Shown here in pieces: positions 53,217-61,207 of a stretch of 64,000 bases of DNA (the first letter of the stretch is position 1; each line of letters starts with the position of its first letter). Origin of the DNA: Clostridia bacterium (GTDB taxonomy: Bacteria; Bacillota; Clostridia; Peptostreptococcales; Anaerovoracaceae); the NCBI GenBank assembly GCA_902363595.1, contig CABJAP010000011.1:1-64000 (forward strand). The letters are read 5' to 3'. Position numbers and translations under genes: made by a program. A model generated the notes under the pieces. That model was given only the letters and a program-made list of their open reading frames with translations, was not told where the DNA came from and searched no databases.

Positions 53217-53312
53217 GAAGTTTACAATATCTTCTCTTGTTACTTCTCCTTCAGCTGGCGAAAGCACTATGATTTTTAAAAAGGGGTTGAAGTATATATT
53301 ATACTTTTTAAA

Positions 53313-53523
53313 ATGAAGATTAGACCTATGACTATAGAAGATGTCACAGATTTAAAAGAGTGGATGCCGGACAAATCAATTTATACTTATTGGGGGAAGG
53401 CTCCGGCAAGACCGAAAAGAATCCGGATCTGCGATGCTTACAGATATGGCAGGAATCTTTGTAACACTAACAGGTGTAATAATAGCAGTTGTGCATATTG
53501 CTAATATTAAAAGGAAGATTTAA
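53313..53523 (+). pseudogene. Remnants: GNAT acetyltransferase N-terminus joined to EamA pieces
   Basis: The frame from 53313 begins like a GNAT acetyltransferase (MKIRPMTIEDVTDLKEWMPD) and breaks after about 35 residues. From about 53440 the DNA matches two separate parts of the EamA gene at 57832-58509: GGAATCTTTGTAACACTAAC (also at 58219-58238) followed directly by a copy of its last 40 bases (about 58465-58503). The second part reads in another frame as a 25-residue EamA scrap ending at 53523. Both are dead gene fragments. Confidence 0.65.
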
Positions 53524-53558
53524 TATGTAATAAAGAATTATGGAAGAGGTGGTAATTT

Positions 53559-54347
53559 ATGCCATATTCGCTTACAAATTCAGACTGGCGCAATATTAAT
53601 CAGACTATATACGGCATTAACGTAGAAGACGACAAGTCAACATTTCTATTTGATGTAATGAAGCATCTTGACTTAATATGCCCATATACTTGCGGTATAT
53701 TTGCTAAAGCGCGAGTTGGGCATAATGGAATTGTCATTGATGATTATATAGGTGTCAATCTCCTGCCGGAAGATACTGAATCAATCAACAAATATTGCCT
53801 TTCAAGCAGCGCATTCATACGTGGTATGTGTATGCTCCCTAAAGGAAGTGTTACCTGCGGACTATCAATTGATCAGTTTTCGCAGATTCAGCAGATGAGT
53901 TTCAGAAGCAGTATAATTCCACACAATCCTAATAATACTCTTACTATCGTTTTATACCACGACGGTAAATTGCAGGGCTTCATATTGTTGATGCGAAGAG
54001 ATGAACTCAAACCGTTCTCTTCTGCACACATATGTGCAATGGAAGTGCTGCAGCCACACATTTCACTGCAATTTAACAAGATAATGAATGCTGAAGAGAA
54101 AACTGTAGTTCAAGAAGATAAGGGCGATAAATTGCAGCGAATAGGCAAGGCATATGGATTTACCAAGAGAGAACTTGAAGTGCTGACAGGTCTATGCGAG
54201 CATAAATCTGATGATGAGATTTGTTATACAATGTATATAACTAAATCAACACTCAAGAAGCACATCAGCCATATCTATGCTAAGATGTCAGTTCGAAACC
54301 GCATTGAAATGATTAGAGTTATCAATGATGACAAATGGGATAAATAG
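53559..54347 (+). CDS. LuxR-family transcriptional regulator
   Basis: The 262-residue regulator has a C-terminal GerE-type HTH (FTKRELEVLTGLCEHKSDDE, MYITKSTLKKHISHIYAKM). The N-terminal 180 residues have no receiver or recognised sensor domain; the region is PAS/GAF-like in length. AGAGGTGG precedes the ATG. The DHDPS-like gene follows after 11 bp, so it likely regulates this cluster. Confidence 0.9.
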   Translation: MPYSLTNSDWRNINQTIYGINVEDDKSTFLFDVMKHLDLICPYTCGIFAKARVGHNGIVIDDYIGVNLLPEDTESINKYCLSSSAFIRGMCMLPKGSVTCGLSIDQFSQIQQMSFRSSIIPHNPNNTLTIVLYHDGKLQGFILLMRRDELKPFSSAHICAMEVLQPHISLQFNKIMNAEEKTVVQEDKGDKLQRIGKAYGFTKRELEVLTGLCEHKSDDEICYTMYITKSTLKKHISHIYAKMSVRNRIEMIRVINDDKWDK

Positions 54348-54358
54348 GAGGCAGCAAA

Positions 54359-55303
54359 ATGCATACTACAATATGGTCAGCTATATTTACTCCTTTTTAT
54401 GATGACGGTACCGTTAATCATGAAGGACTGGCATCAAACGTCCGCGAATTTGCCAATCGCGGAATAGAAGGTGTATTCTGCAATGGCCTATTCGGCGAAA
54501 AATGGGCTGTTAATGCCGAGGAACGCATTGAAATAGCCAAAACAGTTCTAGAAGCTGCAGAGGGTAAAATGAAGGTTTGCTCCGTAGCATCAATTGGCTC
54601 AATGGACGAGAATATTGAATTGGGTTTGGAATACAAGAAGCTGGGCATTGACTATTCATGCCTAATTACTCCATCACGAAAGGTACCAACTCAGGAGCTC
54701 ATAGATTACTTCAATAAGCAGATGAAAGCTATCGACATGCCCTTTGTATTATTCAATTCTATCTCTCATGAGGGGAACATCATGACTCCTGAGGCTTTCA
54801 CGGAAATTTCAAAGAATACAAACGTTCAGATATTAAAGACGACAGCACCGGCTGACATTAATATTGAATTGCAAACGGTTGCTCGTCAAGGTGTTATGGT
54901 CGCAAATCCCCACGAGAAAGAATTTTTCACTAATGCAACTAAGCACAATCAGCGCATAATGTTCTCAGATCCAGAACCTTATCTTTATCAAACAGAAACA
55001 TTCAGGCCAATTGAGACGTACGTTAGAATGCTCGATAATGGTGACATAATAGGAGCAAAGAAAGTATTTGATGCACTTCAGCCTCTGCGGGATGTGTACG
55101 ATTACTGGTTCCTTAGACCGTTTTACAATGGAATAATGACAATGGCATACCTTAAAAAATTCGCAGATATTGCAGGTCTTATTGGCGGTAATGTCCGCCG
55201 GCCTTTGAAACCTGTTCCGCCTGATGAAAGTGTTGAGATGGAATATCAATTTAACAAAGCAATGCGAGAAGTTCAGGAAAAGCTCCACTATAGTTCTATA
55301 TAG
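54359..55303 (+). CDS. Divergent DHDPS/NAL-superfamily protein A
   Basis: This is a 314-residue TIM-barrel protein of the dihydrodipicolinate synthase/N-acetylneuraminate lyase superfamily. The Schiff-base Lys is K160 in VQILKTTAPAD. The usual GTTGE or GSTGE carboxylate loop is NGLFGEKW (residues 42-49), and the catalytic Tyr of the YN motif is replaced by Phe (LFNSIS, F132). It is therefore unlikely to be a standard DapA. AGGAGGC precedes the ATG. It is followed by a terminator overlapping its last codons. Confidence 0.85.
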   Translation: MHTTIWSAIFTPFYDDGTVNHEGLASNVREFANRGIEGVFCNGLFGEKWAVNAEERIEIAKTVLEAAEGKMKVCSVASIGSMDENIELGLEYKKLGIDYSCLITPSRKVPTQELIDYFNKQMKAIDMPFVLFNSISHEGNIMTPEAFTEISKNTNVQILKTTAPADINIELQTVARQGVMVANPHEKEFFTNATKHNQRIMFSDPEPYLYQTETFRPIETYVRMLDNGDIIGAKKVFDALQPLRDVYDYWFLRPFYNGIMTMAYLKKFADIAGLIGGNVRRPLKPVPPDESVEMEYQFNKAMREVQEKLHYSSI

Positions 55304-55314
55304 CGGAGCTTTTA
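55278..55314 (+). terminator. Terminator at the end of DHDPS-like gene A
   Basis: AAAGCTCCACTATA and TATAGCGGAGCTTT form an imperfect stem overlapping the stop codon, followed by TATAGC. It separates gene A from gene B, which probably has its own promoter in 55315-55455. Confidence 0.6.
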
Positions 55315-55469
55315 TAGCATTCTGGGAGTATGTTTTCGCTATTATTTCTCAAAAATGAAGAATGTTTCTGCTAAAAAATCGGTTTACGGACCCATACAAT
55401 CTCTCATAATGCAAGTTCATAATTTAACCATAAGTTGATTCAAAACACGAATATGGAAGGATTTTTATC

Positions 55470-56411
55470 ATGAACACACAGATTTGGATTGCTATCCACA
55501 CACCATTTTTTGAAGATGGAACTATTGATGAGGCTGGTGTAAGAGCGAATGTTGATGCCTTCGTTGAGAGAGGAATTGATGGTATTTTTTGTAATGGTCT
55601 CATGGGCGAAAACTGGGCAGTTCCACTTGATGAACGTATCGAAATCGTAAAGATGATTATTGATCAGGCTGCAGGCAGAATTAAGGTTTGTGCTGTTGCA
55701 ACTCTTGACACTGAAGAAGAAACTATCGCATTAGGCAAGACTTACAAGGATCTTGGCATGGACTATGTTTGCCTTTCAACTCCAGCAGAAGCACAGGAAA
55801 AGGATGAAATAGTTGCATACTTCAACAGACTTATGGATGCAATCGATATGCCTACAGTAATTTTCAACAGGATCACTCTTAAGGGAAGCATTCTGAATGC
55901 TGAAATCTTTGAAGAAATGAACAAGAATCCACATCTTAAGATTCTTAAGACTACAGCATCAGATGAAGTAAACAACTCAATGAGAAAGGTAGCCAGACCT
56001 GACGTAATGGTATCAGACCCAACAGAAGAAAAGTTCTGGGTTAACGCTACTGAACAGGGTCAGAGAATTCTGTTTGCAGACCCTGAACCATATCTCTATC
56101 AGACTCCTGATTTCAGGCCAATCGCTAAGTACATCGAACTGATTGAAGAAGGCGACCTGGAAACAGCCAAGAAGATTTTCGATGCTCTTGAACCATTAAG
56201 AGTTAACTACAATAAGTGGCTCATGATTCCATTCTACAAGGATATCATGACAATGGCATACCTGAAGAAGTGGGCTGAACTTAACGGAATGGTTGGTGGA
56301 TATGTTCGTAAGCCACTGGTACCACTCACTGCTGAAGAAGATGCTCAGATGACTAAGGAGATAAAGGAAGCACAGGCTGCAGTTCGCGAAGCACTGAAAG
56401 GAATCGTATAA
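55470..56411 (+). CDS. Divergent DHDPS/NAL-superfamily protein B
   Basis: The 313-residue paralogue of protein A has the same substitutions: NGLMGENW in place of GTTGE and IFNRIT (F132) in place of the catalytic Tyr. The Schiff-base Lys is K160 in LKILKTTASDE. Conservation of identical deviations in both copies suggests a shared altered reaction rather than decay. The stop codon overlaps the ATG of the UT-family transporter gene (TAATG), so the two are translationally coupled. Confidence 0.85.
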   Translation: MNTQIWIAIHTPFFEDGTIDEAGVRANVDAFVERGIDGIFCNGLMGENWAVPLDERIEIVKMIIDQAAGRIKVCAVATLDTEEETIALGKTYKDLGMDYVCLSTPAEAQEKDEIVAYFNRLMDAIDMPTVIFNRITLKGSILNAEIFEEMNKNPHLKILKTTASDEVNNSMRKVARPDVMVSDPTEEKFWVNATEQGQRILFADPEPYLYQTPDFRPIAKYIELIEEGDLETAKKIFDALEPLRVNYNKWLMIPFYKDIMTMAYLKKWAELNGMVGGYVRKPLVPLTAEEDAQMTKEIKEAQAAVREALKGIV

Positions 56412-57457
56412 TGAATACTATAATGAAAAAATGGAAAGAGCTTGGAGACCGCAACAAGGTTGCTGAGTTCTTGGATGTTATGATTTCAGGCATTGCTCAG
56501 ATGGTAATCAACTTCCACCCTGTTACAGGTGTTGTTCTTCTGATTGCAGCGTTCATCGCATCACCTATTCAGGGGCTCTCATGTGTATGGTCAGTTCTGG
56601 TTGCGACAATTCTAGTATATGTTCTTGGTGTCCCAATGGGACAGGCAAGAGAAGGCCTCTATACATTGAATTCAGCACTTATCGGCATGGCTATTCCTAT
56701 GGTTACTCATCAGCTTGCTGTTAGTGCATTACCACAGATTCTGGTTATCGTTGCTATTGGCTCAATGCTTAGCGTACTCCTCACAGCAGCAATGAGAAGA
56801 ATTCTTTCAGGTTATTCTGTATCTCCAATGGCTGCACCATATTCAATCGCATTAGCACTTATCGCAGGTGCCGGCTATTATATGACTAAGATGTCCCCAA
56901 ATCCACTGTTCGTTCCAGGTACTGTTGCGCTTCTTGAAAACGATGGTGCTGCTTGGACATTCCCTCAGTTTGTTGAAGCTGTACTTAATGGTGTCGCTCA
57001 GACAATCTGGCTTGAATCAGTTCCGCTTACACCTGTAGCTGGAATAATTATTCTCATCGGCATCTGCTGCGCATCAAGAATTGACACAATCATGGCAGTT
57101 TTGACATGTGTTCTTGGTACAAGCGTAGCAATCGCCCTTGGTGTTGGTCAAGGCGGAATCATGCTGGGGTTATATGGATACAGCGCAATTCTCCTCGGAT
57201 TTGTAATCTTCGGCAGAGCATATAAGATGTGTGCAAGAAGTTTCATTCTTACAGTTGTAATGGCAATGCTCACAGTACCATTCACTCTTGGTCTTAAGCC
57301 ATTGTTTGCAGCTATCGGCGCACCAGTCGCAGGATTAACATTCTCCTTGATGGCGATAATGATCATGTTGGCAGCTCCATATATGAGCAAACTGGTTTAC
57401 AACGAGCCTAAGAACTGGACAGTTCCAGAAATCACAGGCAGAATGGACAAAGAATAG
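56411..57457 (+). CDS. Urea-transporter (UT)-family membrane protein
   Basis: The 348-residue membrane protein has the two-fold repeat of the UT family. Repeat one has GIAQMVINFHPVTGVVLLIA and GLYTLNSALIGMAIP. Repeat two has GVAQTIWLESVPLTPVAGII and GLYGYSAILLGFVIFG. The GLYGxN-type motif and pore-region proline segments are recognisable. UT proteins are channels for urea or similar small amides. No urease genes are nearby; instead it is coupled to DHDPS-like gene B, so the substrate may be another small ureido or amide compound. Confidence 0.82.
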   Translation: MNTIMKKWKELGDRNKVAEFLDVMISGIAQMVINFHPVTGVVLLIAAFIASPIQGLSCVWSVLVATILVYVLGVPMGQAREGLYTLNSALIGMAIPMVTHQLAVSALPQILVIVAIGSMLSVLLTAAMRRILSGYSVSPMAAPYSIALALIAGAGYYMTKMSPNPLFVPGTVALLENDGAAWTFPQFVEAVLNGVAQTIWLESVPLTPVAGIIILIGICCASRIDTIMAVLTCVLGTSVAIALGVGQGGIMLGLYGYSAILLGFVIFGRAYKMCARSFILTVVMAMLTVPFTLGLKPLFAAIGAPVAGLTFSLMAIMIMLAAPYMSKLVYNEPKNWTVPEITGRMDKE

Positions 57458-57512
57458 CATACGATATCAGTCTTTGATTGACAAATAAATCGGTTTTAAA
57501 TCTCCTAACGAT

Positions 57513-57550
57513 AACCGGACAGTGATTTCCTGTCCGGTTATTCGATTTTA
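57513..57550 (+). terminator. Terminator of the DHDPS-B / UT operon
   Basis: AACCGGACAG / CTGTCCGGTT with loop TGATTTC, followed by ATTCGATTTTA. It is 55 bp after the stop codon of the UT-family gene. Confidence 0.88.
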
Positions 57551-57831
57551 CTGGTACACTGCATTCTTAATTCGGAATACAATCGCTGGAGATATAGTTT
57601 TCCGGCAGACAGAGCTGAAGATACAAAGAAGTGTATTGATAGCTTAAAGATGGCTGACAGAAGAATTTGTGAAAAGCTATTACAGAATTGATACGTGAAT
57701 TGATACGGATTATGACTATGCTTATGATAGAATTACAGTATACATCAATTTACATCTGGAAAAATGTAAGCTGTATGATCTTATAGAACAGAAGGAAAAA
57801 GAAATCACGTATGTGACTTATTTGAATTACC
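57551..57831. other. Gene-free stretch with decayed coding-like sequence
   Basis: About 280 bp with short, broken plus-strand frames (for example around 57600-57690 and 57700-57825) that look like remnants of a lost gene. I cannot identify it. No promoter is evident. Confidence 0.35.
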
Positions 57832-58509
57832 ATGATGAGACATAACAACACTTTAATCGGCTGCTTATGCGCATTAGGCTGTGAGACGCTGTATGGCTTG
57901 AGCTACATGTTTACAAAGCAGGCTGTTGAATTGGCGAGTCCTTTTGCTCTTCTGGGCTGGCGTTTTCTGATAGCATTTATAATAATGAGCGTAATAGTAA
58001 AATGCGGCATTATTAAAATTAATTTAAGAAATAAGAATATCAGACCGTTGATTATGGTTGCCCTTTTTAGTCCATGGATATATTTCATAGCAGAAACAAT
58101 TGGTATAAGACAAACCACAGCATCAGAAAGCGGAGTTTTCTTAGCTTGTATTCCAGTAATATCATTAGTTGCATCCACGCTAATTCTAAAGAAAAGACCA
58201 ACAAAGCTGCAAATAACAGGAATCTTTGTAACACTAACCGGTGTGATAATAACTGTACTTGCAGTTGGGGCGTCGTCCAGCTTGTCAGTGATTGGATACG
58301 CTTTTCTTCTAGGAGCAGTTATATCATATGCCTTATATTGTGTATTCGTTGATAGAGCTTCGGATTTTGCAGGAGCGGAAATCACATATATCATGCTTGC
58401 TGCAGGAGCAGTGTTACTAAAAGAAGCATTCACAACTTCCCAGATCATAGGCGCAGTTGTAATAATAGCAGGTGTGTATATTGCTAATGTTAAAATGAAG
58501 AGACAATGA
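57832..58509 (+). pseudogene. EamA-family transporter with internal in-frame deletion
   Basis: The 225 residues are about 70 fewer than usual. The first EamA repeat is complete (LCALGCETLYGLSYMFTKQA to VTLTGVIITVLAVG). The second repeat starts (IGYAFLLGAVISYALYCVFV) but jumps from ITYIMLAAGA to VLLKEAFTTSQIIG, which belongs to the C-terminal helix. About three transmembrane segments are therefore missing without a frameshift. It is probably non-functional. Fragments of the same gene recur at 53440-53523. Confidence 0.6.
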
Positions 58510-58573
58510 CAACTTCCAGTTTGTAGCTGAGAATTGATACAATGAAAAGTATAACATGGCTGAAAGTTATAGA

Positions 58574-58609
58574 GGATCAGCAACGTATTCACGAAGTTGA
58601 TCCTTTTTG
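58574..58609 (+). terminator. Terminator after the truncated EamA gene
   Basis: GGATCA / TGATCC with an 18-nt loop (inner AACGT/ACGAAGT pairing is weak) followed by TTTTTG. Another hairpin, AAGCGAC / GTCGCTT, follows at 58626-58645. Confidence 0.65.
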
Positions 58610-58720
58610 TTTCAGAAAAAGAAAAAAGCGACTCTGATGTCGCTTCTGTCTCTCCTAATCAAACCATACTATCGTCGCAAACCCGCGTTTATAGAAGTAG
58701 TAGTTCGAATAGGAACGTTT

Positions 58721-58796
58721 TGGTACACCATCAGGGGTTCGAACCCTGGACACCCTGATTAAGAGTCAGGTGCTCTGCCAGCTGAGCTAATGGTGC
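58721..58796 (-). tRNA. tRNA-Lys(CTT)
   Basis: The 76-nt cloverleaf has acceptor GCACCAT (58796-58790) with ATGGTGT, encoded discriminator A and CCA (58724-58721), D arm AGCTCAGCTGGCAGAGC, anticodon stem CCTGA/TCAGG with loop CTCTTAA (anticodon CTT) and T arm CAGGG TTCGAAC CCCTG. The first pair is a G-U wobble. The gene reads toward lower coordinates, so its 3' end faces the 50.66-58.72 kb island. Confidence 0.95.
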
Positions 58797-58899
58797 ATAT
58801 AATCCTTTAGATTTCAATCTTTTTCAACTATAAGCATGTCTGTTTTTCAAACTTGCAAAATTGATTATACAATATTCAAATCTCTATTGCAAGTATTTT

Positions 58900-59461
58900 T
58901 TTATTAATTATCAATAATTTTATCTGGGCCTGCTCTTATTGCAAATAAGCTATTTACAATGACACTTGATATCTTCCCTTTTTTAAAAGGGCACCTTGCC
59001 CAGAGCATAAAAATATTGCTGTATACCGGAACATGTTGTTTTTGTGCAAAAAAATAAACCATAGGTATGGATTTTTCATAAAACGTAAGATAATACCGAT
59101 CGCTACTTCCTCTCCCACCTTTACTCCCCATAAAGTTTCCGTCTTTACACCTCCGTACTTCGGAATCTTTGTCTACCGCTACGCTCCCGCTCCGGCGACT
59201 TACAACTCATATTTCCTCTGACTTCGGTTCCTAAAGTTTTCACTTTACCAAAATTCCTTTTTCTGCCTTTGGCCGCCCGGCCAGCATCGAAAGGCGTGTC
59301 ACTTGGTTTTGCAATCGGTATTATCTTTTTGTTGACTCAGTTTGCATTTCTGGTGGACTCACCCTCTTTCTTTGATTAAAGCCTTTTGACTTCAACTTAT
59401 TTATTTCAAAAGCTAGTAGAGAGTTCCATCTTAGATTTCCTTCTCTTTCTTTGCTTTTCTT
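58900..59461 (-). ncRNA. Candidate non-coding RNA downstream of an orphan promoter
   Basis: A strong promoter at 59468-59496 is followed by about 560 bp without a convincing gene on its strand. The only frames are a 75-residue one at 58904-59131 lacking a ribosome site and a 21-residue one near 59214. The segment 59100-59300 is richer in G and A than its surroundings and has several possible hairpins. I do not recognise tmRNA, RNase P, 6S or SRP motifs. It may also be a decayed gene. Confidence 0.35.
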
Positions 59462-59467
59462 GTTTGT

Positions 59468-59496
59468 ATTATAGCATCACTTTTTTAACATTGCAA
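59468..59496 (-). promoter_or_regulatory. Orphan sigma-A promoter
   Basis: On the minus strand TTGCAA (59491-59496), 17 bp, TATAAT (59468-59473). No coding gene follows. The stretch 59497-59835 contains only AT-rich sequence and weak repeats (AAGGTAAAAAATAC, GAGGTAAAATTTG). Confidence 0.65.
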
Positions 59497-59837
59497 GAAT
59501 TTTCTGATATTTTTTGAAAATTTTTTTGTCTTGCCAAAAACCTTGTGGTATTTTTACCATCGGGACGGCATTGTCGCAAGGTAAAAAATACTGAATCTTA
59601 CCGTGACTGAGAATTCGTTGTTAAAGAGGTAAAATTTGTAATCTTAATATGGACATTGCTATAGTATTTGCCCATATCGAATAGGAATTGACAAAAAAAC
59701 TAAAAATCGTCCCATCAGGGACAAAAAGTAGGCGCATCGGGTAAAATCAGCGAATCTTGCTGCGGCGTAGCTTGCAAGGTATACGCCTATCGACATTACA
59801 TGTTTAGAAAGCGCTGCTCCTTTTACGCGATAAATAA

Positions 59838-59872
59838 AAGAGCCGCTGCGATAACGCAAATGCGGCTCCTTT
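59838..59872 (-). terminator. Terminator of the DUF134 - NifX/NifB operon
   Basis: On the minus strand GAGCCGCATTTGCG and CGCAGCGGCTC form an imperfect stem followed by TTTTATTTAT, 15 bp after the stop codon. Confidence 0.85.
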
Positions 59873-59886
59873 GGATATGATGAGAA

Positions 59887-60246
59887 TTAATCGTGGCACT
59901 TATGCCCCTCTCCATGATGGGAACACTGGATCGTTGGATCATATTCCAGATTGCCGGCTAACAGCCGTTCTACTTGTTCATCCACGGCTCCAGATACTCC
60001 CGGCAGCACCTGAATGTCTAACTCGGCCAAAGCAGCTTTGGCACCTCCACCGATACCACCGCAGATAACCGTATCGACACCTGCGTCTTTGAGAAATCCC
60101 GCCAGACTCCCATGTCCTTTTCCGCCTGTAGATACAACTTCACTTGAGGATACAGTTCCATCCTTTACCTCATAGATTTTAAACTGGGACGTCTGCCCAA
60201 AATGTTGAAATACCTGTTCATTTTCGTAAGTAACTGCAACTTTCAT
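59887..60246 (-). CDS. NifX/NifB-type dinitrogenase iron-molybdenum cofactor family protein
   Basis: The 119-residue protein has the small NifB/NifX/NafY-like fold: MKVAVTYENEQVFQHFGQTS at the N-terminus and DTVICGGIGGGAKAALAELD in the middle. A His/Cys-rich tail (CSHHGEGHKCHD) could bind metal. Such proteins bind iron-sulfur-metal clusters and are common outside nitrogen fixers. It overlaps the DUF134 gene by 29 nt. Confidence 0.92.
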   Translation of the reverse strand: MKVAVTYENEQVFQHFGQTSQFKIYEVKDGTVSSSEVVSTGGKGHGSLAGFLKDAGVDTVICGGIGGGAKAALAELDIQVLPGVSGAVDEQVERLLAGNLEYDPTIQCSHHGEGHKCHD

Positions 60247-60577
60247 CCTGATGGCCTCCTTTTTTGCAACACCGATTTCTGCCCTGCGGGCAAATTCTAT
60301 AATTTCCTCCCTGTATGATCAAGGGTTTGCCGTCAACCAAGGCCTCCGCCAACTTTTTCCGAGCAGAATTATACACAGCCTGCACTGTAGTTCTCGCTAC
60401 TCCCATCTGTTGGGAACAACTCTCCTGATTGTAGTCCAGATGGTCGATCAGTCTGATCGTCTCGTATTCATCAACCGTCATAATAACGTTTTCATCTGCG
60501 GCATCACCGTCCAGCGGTCCAAAATTGCATCGTTTAGGAAGGCCGCAGATTTTTCTGCATTTTTTAGGTCTCGGCAT
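60218..60577 (-). CDS. DUF134 predicted DNA-binding protein
   Basis: The 119-residue protein has the DUF134 family start (MPRPKKCRKICGLPKRCNFG), a Cys-rich N-terminus, and a sigma-70 region 4-like HTH (MTVDEYETIRLIDHLDYNQE, MGVARTTVQAVYNSARKKLA). The C-terminus is Cys-rich (CPQGRNRCCKKGG), so a metal or redox sensor is possible. It is the first gene behind a repeated operator and likely regulates itself and the NifX/NifB gene. Confidence 0.92.
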   Translation of the reverse strand: MPRPKKCRKICGLPKRCNFGPLDGDAADENVIMTVDEYETIRLIDHLDYNQESCSQQMGVARTTVQAVYNSARKKLAEALVDGKPLIIQGGNYRICPQGRNRCCKKGGHQDESCSYLRK

Positions 60578-60590
60578 GGTAATCTCCTTG

Positions 60591-60641
60591 GTTTCTGACT
60601 TATGTCAATTATAGCCCAGTTTCTGACTTATGTCAATTATA
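60591..60641 (-). promoter_or_regulatory. DUF134 promoter with two 23-bp direct repeats
   Basis: Two identical 23-bp copies (60591-60613 and 60619-60641) share the core TTGACATAAGTCAG on the minus strand, 28 bp apart. The upstream copy supplies the -35 TTGACA (60631-60636), and the downstream copy carries the -10 TATAAT (60608-60613) with a 17-bp spacer. The core TGACATAAGTCA is itself a dyad (TGAC/GTCA). An activator or repressor binding both copies would cover the promoter. Confidence 0.8.
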
Positions 60642-60793
60642 TTCCGATGTCTTTTTTCAGAGGCATGAAAATGACAGCAAAAAACAAATCGTCTGGCACT
60701 CAGTATTACAATTCTTGCCAAAAGGCTTCGACTTTGATAGTTACTCTCAGATCTCAGATTCTCGCGTTTCTCGCCCCCGCTGGTCTGAAATCA

Positions 60794-60826
60794 TAAAAGA
60801 TGCGAGCTGCGGCTCGCATCTTTTAT
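60794..60826. terminator. Bidirectional terminator hairpin
   Basis: AAAAGATGCGAGC / GCTCGCATCTTTT with a 4-5 nt loop. U-runs occur in both directions. Confidence 0.8.
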
Positions 60827-61012
60827 CCTGCTGTGCAGAAGAGTAGCCCTGCACGAAACGTTAAATGGCCGGAAGAAATCAAAAAAATTTTAATCTTTTC
60901 CCCTTTTTCAACGATTAAACCCTCTTAAATAGGCTTTTCAGGAGTCAGGCCTACTTTTTTCCAAAATGATGCCCCGCAGCCCCACAACTTTGCGTAAAAA
61001 AAGCAAAGCTTT

Positions 61013-61190
61013 GCAGGAGTTTTCCAAGATCCGCCACGCCACCTCACCGGTCAGCAACAATTTTCCCGGGCCTGGCCCCTCCCCATTCCGCAGAAGTATC
61101 CTGGAGCCGTGCCACCTCACCCACTAGCAGAAGTTTGCCAGTCCTCCCGGCTGTAAGCAGGAGTCGGCTCCCCTCAGCAATCAACACCGT
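61013..61190. repeat. Imperfect tandem repeats of about 70 bp
   Basis: Units begin at 61013 (GCAGGAGT), 61090 (GCAGAAGT) and 61157 (GCAGGAGT). The first two share GCCACCTCACC and an AGCAA/AGCAG-A-TTT-CC segment. The third is partial. The repeats lie downstream of the acyl-CoA ligase pseudogene. Confidence 0.5.
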
Positions 61191-61207
61191 ACCAATTGTT
61201 CAAAATC

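Larger units (their letters stand above)
60642..61207. other. Gene-free stretch with terminator and tandem repeats
   Basis: A 64-codon plus-strand frame (60602-60796) lacks family similarity and a ribosome site, and ends just before the hairpin AAAAGATGCGAG / CTCGCATCTTTT (60794-60826), which is bidirectional. From 61013 to 61190 there are about 70-bp imperfect repeats, described separately. Nothing else is seen. Confidence 0.5.

Noticed and set aside
55315..55469. Sigma-54 promoter upstream of DHDPS-like gene B
   Set aside because: The nearest candidate (TGGGAG...TTTCGC around 55323) has the wrong GG-GC spacing for a -24/-12 promoter.
60602..60796. 64-codon plus-strand frame ending just before a terminator
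   Set aside because: It starts inside the DUF134 promoter repeats, lacks a ribosome site and has no recognisable sequence. The terminator is bidirectional and may serve another transcript.
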